The position numbers were made by a program, and so were the translations under genes. Shown piece after piece: positions 26,425 through 34,516 of a stretch of DNA of 64,000 nucleotides; the first letter of the stretch is position 1, and every line of letters starts with the position of its first letter. The DNA lies in contig NZ_CP025013.1 of assembly GCF_002953715.1 (NCBI RefSeq), forward strand, positions 558,001 to 622,000. The letters are read 5' to 3'. Source of the DNA: Rhizobium leguminosarum. GTDB lineage: Bacteria; Pseudomonadota; Alphaproteobacteria; Rhizobiales; Rhizobiaceae. The notes beneath the pieces are model-generated. The model saw only the letters and a program-made list of their open reading frames with translations, had not been told where the DNA came from and did not search any database.

Positions 26425-27453
26425 TCAGGGCGCGACGCGCACGATCAGTTTTCCGAAATTTTCCCCTTCCAGAAGGCCAAGGAAAGCCTCCGGAGCGTTT
26501 TCAAGTCCGTCAACGATATCTTCCTTGTACTTGAGCCGCCCTTCGGAGATCCACGCTCCGGCCTGATGATAGAAGTCAGGACGCTGGTCGGCAAATTCGC
26601 GCTGTATGAAGCCTCGTATGGTGAGGCTTTTGCGCAGGATGGCACGCATCACCGCAGGAAGCTGATCATGTCCACTCAAGACAGACGATCCTTCGTTGTA
26701 ATGCGCGATGAGCCCGCAGACCGGTATGCGCGCGAAGTCGTTCAGCAATGGAAACACCGCGCTCCAGACGTGGCCACCAACATTCTCGAAATAGACATCG
26801 ATTCCGTTCGGACAGGCGGCTGCAAGTTGTGCCGGAAATTCGCTCGAATGATGGTCTATCGCGACATCGAAGCCGAGCTCCTGGCGTAAGTGGTCACATT
26901 TCTTGGACCCGCCTGCAATTCCGACAACACGCGCACCGTAAATCTTTGCCATCTGCCCAACTGCCGAGCCAACCGCGCCGCTCGCTGCTGCGACCACAAG
27001 TGTTTCCCCGGCTTTGGGTTTGCCGATATTGCGAAGGCCGGCATAGGCCGTGAAGCCGGGCATTCCAAGAATGCCGAGCGCTGTCGTGATCGGTGCGGTT
27101 TGCGGATCTAGCTTCTGCAAGCCCCTACCATCTGAAATCGCATAGCTCTGCCAGCCGGAATGCGAGAGGACGATATCCCCCGCCTTGAACGCCGTGTTGC
27201 GGCTGCGCGCGACCTGCGCAACCGTGCCCCCTTCCATCACACCGCCGATTTCGACCGGCTTGGCATAGGACTTGGCATCGTCCATGCGGCCCCGCATGTA
27301 GGGATCAAGGGAAAGATAAAGCGTCTGGAGAAGAATCTCGCCCTCGGCGAGATCCCGAACCGTCTCCTGCTCGAGCCGGAAATTCGCAGCCACCGGCTTT
27401 CCGGATGGGCGCGATGCAAGGACGATGCGGGTGGTAACGGGTTGACTAGCCAT
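26425..27453 (-). CDS. NADPH-dependent zinc-free MDR oxidoreductase (CurA-like)
   Basis: A 342-residue medium-chain dehydrogenase/reductase without zinc ligands, like curcumin reductase CurA and leukotriene B4 dehydrogenases. YLSLDPYMRGRM near residue 45 is the family signature, and VVAAASGAVGSAVGQMAKIYGARVVGIAGG is the Rossmann NADPH-binding motif. The C-terminal IVRVAP is also typical. These enzymes reduce activated double bonds of unsaturated ketones. ATG 27453 with GAAGAGAA upstream matches the family start; the in-frame ATG at 27504 adds 17 residues without support. Its link to the surrounding sulfur genes is unclear. Confidence 0.9.
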   Translation of the reverse strand: MASQPVTTRIVLASRPSGKPVAANFRLEQETVRDLAEGEILLQTLYLSLDPYMRGRMDDAKSYAKPVEIGGVMEGGTVAQVARSRNTAFKAGDIVLSHSGWQSYAISDGRGLQKLDPQTAPITTALGILGMPGFTAYAGLRNIGKPKAGETLVVAAASGAVGSAVGQMAKIYGARVVGIAGGSKKCDHLRQELGFDVAIDHHSSEFPAQLAAACPNGIDVYFENVGGHVWSAVFPLLNDFARIPVCGLIAHYNEGSSVLSGHDQLPAVMRAILRKSLTIRGFIQREFADQRPDFYHQAGAWISEGRLKYKEDIVDGLENAPEAFLGLLEGENFGKLIVRVAP

Positions 27454-27697
27454 TGGTGTTCTTCTCTTCGGATTATTCCTTGGTGTATCAGGAATTTGCT
27501 TCAAGCAAACTGAGCGCTCGCCATCTGGGTTCTACCGGAGCACCCCTTGTCGCCATACCACGGGCGCATTTTGAATGGCCGCATGATTTTATCCTTCAAT
27601 CGATTTCAATTTAGGCAATTATGCAGCAACCGACACCGGACGGTTTCCCACACGAGACGAAGTCGACAACACGTGCTGACACATGCCTATACGGTCA

Positions 27698-28444
27698 TCA
27701 GTCGGCGCTCGTTATCTGATGGCCAGGTTGCTGGTGATCCAACTGCCCGCGCACCTCGTTTCCGCGTTTCAGGAGATTGAGGATTGGACAGAGCTTTTCC
27801 ACGGTCGCCTGCAGTCTGGCGATGTCCGCGGTACTTGCGGGAGATACCAGGGTGACCAGGTAGTTGATGTCCTGGGGATAGACGGGAATGTCTTCATATC
27901 CTTCTGCACCTGCACGCGCATCGATCGTGGCGGAGACTTCGGCATGCAGCGATTCCAGTGGCACGCCCTGATCGGAAGCATGGATCAGAAAGGTATGGGT
28001 CAGGCAGCTCGAAAGCGCGCCGAGCAGCAGTTCTGGAGACGATGGACCCAGATTGTAGCCGGCGAAATCGTGCGGGCTGTCGGAAATGACCTGAAAATCC
28101 CGAATTCGGATACGACGTACGCCGCTGCGGCCCTCAGCGCTCGCACTGGCCTTCAATGTGACCGCGCCCAGTTCGCCGTTTCTGACGCGCACCCGCCGAT
28201 CGAGTAGTGCTTCGCGCTTCTGTCGGAGATACTCATTCAAAGTTGTCATCGCTTGATAGTATTCCCTGTTGTCGAGACCGATGCCGGGATGGCCGAAGCG
28301 GACGGCCGTTTCTTCGCCAGAGACGGAGCCAGGCGAGGCAACAAGCGCGGCAAGCACCGCGCGATATGAAGCTGTATGGTCGTCCCAAGCATCCGCGTGG
28401 CGTTCGAAAATCTCGTTGTTAAAATCGACAGGGCTATGGAACAT
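27698..28444 (-). CDS. OsmC-family peroxide-reductase-like protein with N-terminal extension
   Basis: The C-terminal 180 residues are an OsmC/Ohr-type domain: NEYLRQKREALLDRR, IRIRDFQVISDSPHDFAGYN, then the two redox cysteines in LSSCLTHTFL and VEKLCPILNLL. OsmC proteins reduce organic hydroperoxides. From ATG 28444 about 64 extra residues (IFERHADAWDDHTASYRAVL onward) precede the domain; I do not recognise them. A start at ATG 28252 (MTTLNEYL) would match ordinary OsmC proteins, and a promoter-like dyad lies directly upstream of 28444, so the true start is uncertain. Confidence 0.85.
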   Translation of the reverse strand: MFHSPVDFNNEIFERHADAWDDHTASYRAVLAALVASPGSVSGEETAVRFGHPGIGLDNREYYQAMTTLNEYLRQKREALLDRRVRVRNGELGAVTLKASASAEGRSGVRRIRIRDFQVISDSPHDFAGYNLGPSSPELLLGALSSCLTHTFLIHASDQGVPLESLHAEVSATIDARAGAEGYEDIPVYPQDINYLVTLVSPASTADIARLQATVEKLCPILNLLKRGNEVRGQLDHQQPGHQITSAD

Positions 28445-28469
28445 TATAATCCATATAATCGATAGACAA
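28445..28469. promoter_or_regulatory. Degenerate copy of the recurrent dyad upstream of the OsmC gene
   Basis: On the minus strand GTCTA (28467-28463) is followed after 9 bases by TGGAT instead of TAGAC; 17 of 25 positions agree with the copy at 19719. It directly abuts the ATG at 28444, which argues that if this is an operator the OsmC translation start lies further downstream. Confidence 0.3.
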
Positions 28470-28549
28470 AATCTTCTAATTTTGTCCGCTTGCCCGAAAC
28501 AGCCGCCTCCACCACCAACGGTTTGTGCGTGGGCGCCTCGCACACGCCC

Positions 28550-29425
28550 TCATTCATCTCGGTTCCAGCCCTTGCTTTCAGCCGTCTTTGCGACGAGGGA
28601 TGCATAGTCTTTACTGATCTCGTCGAGCTTTTTCACCAATTCACCGTCCTGTCCGCCGAGCAGACTTTGATAGTCCTCGCCTCTCTTCGACGTCTCCCAA
28701 TCATTCCCAATGAAGCGTGCGGTTGCCTTGCCAGAAGAAGACACTTCCAGTGCGGGATCACCGAAGGATGCGGCAGCGCGTTTCAGGCCGTCTTGGAAGG
28801 TTGCATCATCAAGGCCGCTATAGGGCTTTCCTTCGGAATTCGTCACGTTGAGGAAGATCTGTTCGTCTCCAAACACGGTGTATCCGCCGCCCAAGCCCTT
28901 TTCCGTTGCGTCTGCTGCCTCGAAGAATTTCTGCGCGACGGTGGCGTTAAGGCTGTCTTGGTGAAACCGCACGACAACAAAGCCCGTCTTACCTGTTGTG
29001 TCATTGAGGCGAGAGGCAAGAACGCTATATTGGCGGAAGACGTAGCCCAGGGAGCCGGCAAGCCGATCAGCCGCGGTGTTGTCAAGATCCCCCTCGGTCT
29101 GAAGTGACGCATTGGTTTTCAGGAGATACCCGCCGGGCGTCACCTCTGTCTCCAAGGTCGCAGGGTCGATACCATTGGCTGTTACGATCTTCGGCACGAT
29201 CTCTTTTAGCACTTCGGCTGAAAATGCCGCTCGATCATCATAACTGGCCTGGGAAAGCCGCGGCAGATGGAAACCTGCGGAGGGCGTCGCCTCGTAGGAC
29301 AGAAGCACCTTTTGGTCTGCAAGCGCCGTATTCTGGAACGCAAACGGGATGATGGCAGCCAGAACGGCTGCTCTCAATGTGGTTCGCAACACGCCGGCTC
29401 TTTGGGCGAAAAATCTGCTTTGCAT
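28550..29425 (-). CDS. Secreted protein of unknown function
   Basis: A 291-residue protein with an N-terminal signal peptide: basic RAGVLRTTLR, hydrophobic AAVLAAIIPFAF, and cleavage near NTALADQ. The mature part is soluble, mixed alpha/beta in appearance, with SYEATPSAGFHLPRLSQ near its start and a lysine-rich C-terminal helix. No cysteine is seen in the mature chain and no family is recognised. AAGGC lies before the ATG. It follows two small genes on the same strand and precedes the OsmC gene. Confidence 0.7.
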   Translation of the reverse strand: MQSRFFAQRAGVLRTTLRAAVLAAIIPFAFQNTALADQKVLLSYEATPSAGFHLPRLSQASYDDRAAFSAEVLKEIVPKIVTANGIDPATLETEVTPGGYLLKTNASLQTEGDLDNTAADRLAGSLGYVFRQYSVLASRLNDTTGKTGFVVVRFHQDSLNATVAQKFFEAADATEKGLGGGYTVFGDEQIFLNVTNSEGKPYSGLDDATFQDGLKRAAASFGDPALEVSSSGKATARFIGNDWETSKRGEDYQSLLGGQDGELVKKLDEISKDYASLVAKTAESKGWNRDE

Positions 29426-29541
29426 GCCTTGTAGTCCTGGTTGAACGTTGCAATGTTTTGTTGTCGATGACGATGTTGAAGATCACCTGTTGAGGGCTGA
29501 CGGCGCTGTTCCTGCCATGGTGTGAGGAGCCAGAAGCTCTT

Positions 29542-29733
29542 TCAATGGCAGTGCCGATACCGGCGCGAAGAGATTTCGATAGTGAGCTCGGCGCATTTCG
29601 ATTGGAGTTCCTTGTCCGTGCCGTCTTCGAAATGGTCGTCGAGGAGCAGGGAGCGATACTCTCGAGCGAGCAACCTCGTTTCAAGATCGTCGCGCAGTGC
29701 GGAAAGCCGGAAGAATTGGCGTAGCCTGCCCAT
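29542..29733 (-). CDS. Small hypothetical protein
   Basis: A 63-residue, charged protein (RLSALRDDLETRLLAREYRS, HFEDGTDKELQSKC) predicted largely helical and without membrane segments. The ATG is preceded by CGGAGAGACACC, a strong ribosome binding site, which is the main support for it being real. It lies 13 bases after another small gene in the same direction. Family not recognised. Confidence 0.55.
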   Translation of the reverse strand: MGRLRQFFRLSALRDDLETRLLAREYRSLLLDDHFEDGTDKELQSKCAELTIEISSRRYRHCH

Positions 29734-29746
29734 GGTGTCTCTCCGA

Positions 29747-29944
29747 TTAGGCGGCGCGATGAACGCCGGCGTTTGATGCCGACATCAGTTTGTGGATTGC
29801 CCGCAGCACGTCCGACGGCGAGGCAAAGTGCTGGCCGTCGAGGTCATGAACATGAAACTTCACGGCGATGAACTTCAGCAGGTCCTTGTCTGGAACGACG
29901 ATACCGACCGGAACGCCGGCGTATTCGATCACCTGTTTGGCCAT
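29747..29944 (-). CDS. Small hypothetical protein
   Basis: A 65-residue protein starting MAKQVIEYAGVPVGIVVPDK, with KFIAVKFHVHDLDGQHFAS in the middle. It has an even distribution of hydrophobic residues, suggesting a small folded domain. ATG 29944 has GGAT upstream; an ATG three codons earlier (29953) has none. It is the first gene of the short minus-strand group 28550-29944, immediately downstream of the dyad at 30002-30026. Family not recognised. Confidence 0.55.
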   Translation of the reverse strand: MAKQVIEYAGVPVGIVVPDKDLLKFIAVKFHVHDLDGQHFASPSDVLRAIHKLMSASNAGVHRAA

Positions 29945-30001
29945 TGCGATCATCCGATAAAATCGGCCCTCTTGCGAAGTGCACTCGGCGGAGGCACGTT
30001 A

Positions 30002-30026
30002 TAGTCTATTAATTTTATAGACTATA
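30002..30026. promoter_or_regulatory. Recurrent dyad GTCTA-N9-TAGAC (copy B, best conserved)
   Basis: ATAGTCTAT (30001-30009) and ATAGACTAT (30017-30025) form perfect 9-base arms around a 7-base AT-rich spacer. It lies between the divergent genes 29944 (minus) and 30352 (plus), 58 bases from the former. Confidence 0.55.
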
Positions 30027-30351
30027 TAAGAAGGAAATACGGGAGACCATTCCCATCGATGCCAACTTCTCCCCGTAATTTGAGAAAATATTTCTAATTT
30101 GAGAGCGTGCGGCTTTCGGGCATGGGTCTAAGTGGCACCCAGACCTTGATTTCCGACGGCGTCAGCATCAGCAAACAAATTATTCTTTTCCAACGCAAAA
30201 GAAATTCTGCCTTCCGGCCAGCCACATCCTAAGGATAACTGAACGGGCCGCGGCGACTGCATAATTCATAGTGTGCAGAATCCTCTGTACGTCCAAAAAG
30301 ACGCGCAGCACCGTAGTCCCGAGCAAGGCAGCGCAGGCGGACACGTTATTC
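30027..30351. other. Intergenic region without recognised gene
   Basis: The 325 bases before the LLM gene carry AT-rich stretches near 30030-30110 and no convincing frame, hairpin or repeat. It presumably holds the promoter of the plus-strand operon 30352-35608. Confidence 0.4.
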
Positions 30352-31686
30352 ATGCAAAAGCGACTTATCCTTACGGCTGGTATCAACAGTACCGGATATC
30401 TTGCCGATTCCTGGCGCCATGTCGGCGGTTCGCCACTCGTCTTCGCGGAGTTCGACCATTATCTGCGCACGACCAGGATTGCCCATGCCGGCACTCTTGA
30501 TGCGGTGTTCTTTTCAGACCATCCGGCGCTCGGCGCCGATCCTGCGCAGCGGCCACTGCACAGCTTCGAACCGCTGACCCTGTCGACGGCGCTTGCTGTT
30601 GCCGTGCCAGATATCGGCTTCGAGATTACGGTTTCCTCCACCTACAGCGCGCCCTATGATCTGGCGCGCCGGCTGGCGACCCTCGATCACATTTCTGGCG
30701 GCCGCGTCATCTGTAATATCGTCTCGTCCTTCAACCCTGCCGTCGCGGCGAACTATGGCTCTGCACCTTTGCCGCCGCGCGAGGCGCGCTACAGGCAGGC
30801 ACATGAATTCATGTCGGTGGTCGGTGCGTTGCTGGACAGCTGGGAGCTGCGTCGGCCAGCCGATCCACAGGCTGGGCTTTGGGATCGGGATTTTGCCCGT
30901 CCGATCGGGCACAGGGGCGAATTCTACAATGTCGCCGGGCCGCTCAACGTGCCTCGCGACCGGCAGCGGCGCGCCCTCATCGGCCAGGCGGGAGCCTCCG
31001 GGCCGGGGCTCGATTTTGCCGCGACATATGGCGAGATCATTTACTGCTCGCTGCTGTCGCTATCGGCGGCTCGCGCCTTTCGTGACGAGCTCCATAATCG
31101 GGCCATCGCGAAGGGGCGTGACGTCGACTCTTTGCGGGTTGTTCCCGGACTGGTTCCGATTATCGGGCGCAGCCGGGAAGAGGCGTTGGAGCGGCACGAG
31201 GCGGTGTCGGGCACAGGCAGCGAGGAGGGGCTGTTGCGGCGCTTCGCCAGGGATGCCGGGATCGACTATGGCGCGCTTGATCCCGATGCGCCGGTCTCCG
31301 GCGATCTCTTTAAGACGACGGCCGATCAGCAGCGCCCGGCAGGTTTCTCGCAGGCTCTGGCCGAACTTGCGCGCCACGAGCGTATCACGCCGAGGCAATT
31401 CGTTCGGCGCATGGAGGGAGGCCACAGGCTCGTGGCCGGCACGGCTGACGATGTCGCGGCCGACATTATCGCCTGGTGGCGTTCTGGCATCGTCGACGGT
31501 TTCAACATCCAGGCTCCGGTCCTGCCCGACGATCTCTCCGACTTCGTCGAACAGGTAGTCCCACGCCTGCAGGATGCCGGCATATTCCCGCGGCATTATG
31601 AGAGTGGAAGCCTGCGGGAGCGCTTCGGGCTGACGCAGGAAGCATCATCATCAGATCGTTATCTCAAGGAAAGCGGCAGCGCATGA
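30352..31686 (+). CDS. LLM-class FMNH2-dependent monooxygenase, NtaA/DszA type
   Basis: A 444-residue NtaA/SnaA/DszA-family protein. It begins KRLILTAGINSTGYLADSWR, with TLDAVFFSDHPALG, TVSSTYSAPYDLARRLATLD, GGRVICNIVSSFNP and the C-terminal GFNIQAPVLPDDLSDFVEQV. The start ATG has only a weak GGCGGA upstream; a GTG at 30271 in frame lacks support. It overlaps the amidohydrolase by ATGA, so the two act together, possibly on the product of the oxidation. The binding protein and triple rhodanese follow. Confidence 0.9.
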   Translation: MQKRLILTAGINSTGYLADSWRHVGGSPLVFAEFDHYLRTTRIAHAGTLDAVFFSDHPALGADPAQRPLHSFEPLTLSTALAVAVPDIGFEITVSSTYSAPYDLARRLATLDHISGGRVICNIVSSFNPAVAANYGSAPLPPREARYRQAHEFMSVVGALLDSWELRRPADPQAGLWDRDFARPIGHRGEFYNVAGPLNVPRDRQRRALIGQAGASGPGLDFAATYGEIIYCSLLSLSAARAFRDELHNRAIAKGRDVDSLRVVPGLVPIIGRSREEALERHEAVSGTGSEEGLLRRFARDAGIDYGALDPDAPVSGDLFKTTADQQRPAGFSQALAELARHERITPRQFVRRMEGGHRLVAGTADDVAADIIAWWRSGIVDGFNIQAPVLPDDLSDFVEQVVPRLQDAGIFPRHYESGSLRERFGLTQEASSSDRYLKESGSA

Positions 31687-32618
31687 GCGGCAGATTGGAC
31701 ATCGTCGATATTCATACTCACCTCTGGCCGCGAGAATGGGGCCATGATGGCGCCAGGCGCCTTTCCTCCGGGCTTTCCGACGATAGCCTGAGGAAGGTCG
31801 TCGATCCGGCCGCGCTGCTCGACGAATTCGAGGCGGCGGGTGTATCGCTTGCGGTGTTGAGCACGACGGTTGAAAGCCTGTTCGGCGTTGCGGGATCGAT
31901 CGATGCCGAGGTGATCTCCAATGTCAACGATTGGCTGGCCGGACTGGTTAAGGCCAATCCTGGGCACCTTGCGGCATTGGCGACCGTCGATCCTTTTTCA
32001 GGCGAGATCGCTGCGCGCGAGGCAGAGCGAGCGCTTGGCGAACTCGGCCTGTCAGGCCTCGTCATCGATTCTTCCCGTGACGGCAAATTCCTGGGCGACG
32101 CCAGTGTGCGGCCGACACTTGCGGTCGCAGCCAGGTTCAAACGACCGGTCTTTGTGCATCCGGTCAACGCACCGCAGGCGGATATTCTGATCGCAGGCGC
32201 CGGCAAGCTTGGTAACTCCCTTGGCCGTGGGCTGATGAACGGCGTCGCCTTCCTGTCGGTGTTGGAGAGCGGCCTGCTGGACGAATTTCCCGACCTCGAT
32301 TTCGTTTTCGCGACCCTTGGCCTCGGCGCCATCGTGCAGGCATCACGCGGCGGCCGTTACTCCCGGCAGAACCGCGCCGAGGGCCGTAGGCCGAATATCT
32401 ATTTCGATACGATGGGTGACGATCCCTCGATCATCGCCATTCTCGCGGAATTCTTCGGTCCCGACAGAGTGCTTGCCGGAACCGACTGGCCGATCCTGCC
32501 ATCGCTTTCGCACCAATCCCTGGGCAGGAGTTTCAAGAGGGCCGGCCTCGACGCGGCGGCGCAGGCGCTTATTGCTGGCGGCAATGCGCGACGGCTTCTC
32601 GGCCGCGCCGACCGGTAG
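31683..32618 (+). CDS. Amidohydrolase-family protein (ACMSD-like)
   Basis: A 311-residue TIM-barrel metal-dependent hydrolase of the Amidohydro_2 / ACMSD-like group. Metal ligands are visible in VDIHTHLWP (HxH, residues 10-12), FVHPVNA and the terminal GTDWP (Asp). Family members hydrolyse lactones or decarboxylate aromatic semialdehydes. Its ATGA overlap with the LLM gene suggests it processes that enzyme's product. It is not an M20 deacetylase of the type used in N-acetylcysteine-conjugate pathways. Confidence 0.85.
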   Translation: MSGRLDIVDIHTHLWPREWGHDGARRLSSGLSDDSLRKVVDPAALLDEFEAAGVSLAVLSTTVESLFGVAGSIDAEVISNVNDWLAGLVKANPGHLAALATVDPFSGEIAAREAERALGELGLSGLVIDSSRDGKFLGDASVRPTLAVAARFKRPVFVHPVNAPQADILIAGAGKLGNSLGRGLMNGVAFLSVLESGLLDEFPDLDFVFATLGLGAIVQASRGGRYSRQNRAEGRRPNIYFDTMGDDPSIIAILAEFFGPDRVLAGTDWPILPSLSHQSLGRSFKRAGLDAAAQALIAGGNARRLLGRADR

Positions 32619-32806
32619 ATCGACGGTTCGGCAGATGCTCGATCGTTGCAGCGATCCGGAGACAGGCTCGAAACGCTGACAAGCTTTGCTTTCAAAGAAC
32701 GATAGAAAATCTGCCTTTGAGTTAGAGGGCTGTACAGGGATCATCCGGACAACGGGGCATGGGGCTCCGTCCGCGGCCTGCCGTGTTTGTGCTTTCGGAG
32801 CAGCCT

Positions 32807-34411
32807 ATGTCGATCAATCGCCGCCAGTTCAACCAATTGCTACTCGCAAGCGGGGCGGGCCTCGCGATGGTCGGCGTGCCTCGTTTTGCTGAAGCGGCCG
32901 CTGAAACACCGGTCAGGGGTGGTACGCTCAATTGGGCCTATTATCCCGACCCGAGCGCACTGATCGCCATCAACACGTCATCGGGCACCGGTCAGGCGAT
33001 CGGACCGAAGATCAATGAGGGCCTGTTCGATTTCGACTACGACCTCAATCCGATCCCGCTGTTGGCGACGGAATGGTCGGTCAGCGACGATCAGCTGCGC
33101 TATACCTTCAAACTCCGCGAGGGCGTGAAATGGCATGACGGCGCAGACTTCACCGCTGCCGACGTGGCCTTTTCGATTCTTCGGTTGAAGGAAGCCCATC
33201 CCCGCGGCCGCATCACCTATCAGAACGTGACCGCGGTCGAGACGCCCGATCCGCATACGGCGATTGTCGTCCTCTCCAAACCCGCGCCTTATCTGATCAC
33301 GGCACTCAGCAGTTCGGAATCGCCGATCGTACCGAAGCATGTCTATGAAACCTTCAAGCCGGAGGAACAGCCCAAGCTTGCGCAGACGATCGGAACCGGA
33401 CCGTTCATCCTCAAGGAGTGGGTGCCGGGCAGTCATCTGATCTTCGACCGCAATCCGAACTATTGGGACGAAGGCAAGCCCTATCTCGACCGGGTCGTCC
33501 TTCGCGTCATCCTCGATCCCTCGGCTCGCGCTGCCGCGCTCGAAACCGGTGAAATCGACATCGGCGCCAACCCGGTGCCCCTGTCGGACATAGAACGCCT
33601 GAAGGCCAATCCAAACCTGGTCGTGGATACGACGACCTACGCCTATTCCGGCCCGCAGCAGCAGCTGTTCTTCAACTATGAGAACGAGATTCTCACCAAG
33701 CGCGAGGTTCGGCTGGCAATCGCCCATGCCATCGATCTGCAGAAATTGCTGGATATTGCGCTGTATGGCTATGGCGCCGTTTCGCCGAGCCCAGTCAGCA
33801 CCGCATTGCCGAAATGGTATGATCCGAGCATCAAGGCCCGGACGCCAGATCCGAAACTCGCAGAAAAACTGCTCGATGAGGCCGGCTATCCCAGAGGCGC
33901 AAACGGCAGCCGTTTCAAGCTTCGCCTCGCCTATAACTCTTTCCTCACGCCTTCTTACGCCGACTTCATCAAGCAATCCCTCGCCGTCGTCGGTATCGAG
34001 GCGGAGATCCTCAAGTTCGATCTCGCGACCTACCTCAAGACCGTTTACACCGACCGCGCATGGGATCTGGTCATCGAATCTCTTTCGAACACCTTCGATC
34101 CGAGCCTCGGCGTCCAGCGCGCCTACTGGTCGAAGAACTTCAAGATCGGCCTCGTCTTCTCCAACGCCAGCCACTACGTCAATCCCGAGGTGGACCGGCT
34201 TCTTGAAGCGGCGGCAGTCGAGCCCGATGAGGCGAAGCGACGCGACCTCTGGTATCAGTTCCAGCGCATCATTCACGAGGATGTTGTCTCCGTCGATCTG
34301 GTCGCGGCCGGTTCACAGATCATTGCAAGCAAAAAGGTCAGGAACTTCGCGCCGGGTGCGCAGGGCATCAACAACAGCTTCGGCCAGATATGGCTCAGCC
34401 CGGAGAGCTGA
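32807..34411 (+). CDS. Family-5 ABC substrate-binding protein without adjacent permease
   Basis: A 534-residue SBP_bac_5 protein with a Tat signal (MSINRRQFNQLLLASGAG). ATG 32807 has TCGGAG upstream and is preferred to 32759. Landmarks are GGTLNWAYYPDPSALIAIN, YTFKLREGVKWHDGADFTAADVAFS and RGRITYQNVTAVETPDP. It clearly belongs to the same subfamily as 39145, 50025 and 51665 (shared KWHDG-F-DVA-S, HPRGR, TGPFxxKEW, DRNPxYWD). No permease lies in its operon; the core at 41030-44931 is the nearest candidate partner. Confidence 0.93.
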   Translation: MSINRRQFNQLLLASGAGLAMVGVPRFAEAAAETPVRGGTLNWAYYPDPSALIAINTSSGTGQAIGPKINEGLFDFDYDLNPIPLLATEWSVSDDQLRYTFKLREGVKWHDGADFTAADVAFSILRLKEAHPRGRITYQNVTAVETPDPHTAIVVLSKPAPYLITALSSSESPIVPKHVYETFKPEEQPKLAQTIGTGPFILKEWVPGSHLIFDRNPNYWDEGKPYLDRVVLRVILDPSARAAALETGEIDIGANPVPLSDIERLKANPNLVVDTTTYAYSGPQQQLFFNYENEILTKREVRLAIAHAIDLQKLLDIALYGYGAVSPSPVSTALPKWYDPSIKARTPDPKLAEKLLDEAGYPRGANGSRFKLRLAYNSFLTPSYADFIKQSLAVVGIEAEILKFDLATYLKTVYTDRAWDLVIESLSNTFDPSLGVQRAYWSKNFKIGLVFSNASHYVNPEVDRLLEAAAVEPDEAKRRDLWYQFQRIIHEDVVSVDLVAAGSQIIASKKVRNFAPGAQGINNSFGQIWLSPES

Positions 34412-34432
34412 TGCTGGTGACCATGCGATGAC

Positions 34433-34469
34433 GCGGGTGGAGAGACGTCGTCCACGTCTCTCCACCCGC
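34433..34469. other. Strong intercistronic hairpin after a binding-protein gene
   Basis: GCGGGTGGAGAGACGT and ACGTCTCTCCACCCGC are perfect 16-bp arms around a 5-base loop, 22 bases after the binding-protein stop and 48 before the rhodanese start. No T-tract follows on the plus strand. Like the hairpin at 4468 it may protect the binding-protein message or attenuate the downstream gene. Confidence 0.7.
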
Positions 34470-34516
34470 CCCAATATCTTTCAAAGATCAACATCAATGC
34501 GTGATGGAGGTCCAGC

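Noticed and set aside
32978..34276. 432-codon antisense frame over the receptor gene at 32807
   Set aside because: Same antisense effect; no family signature or ribosome site, while the sense strand has a complete Tat-exported receptor.
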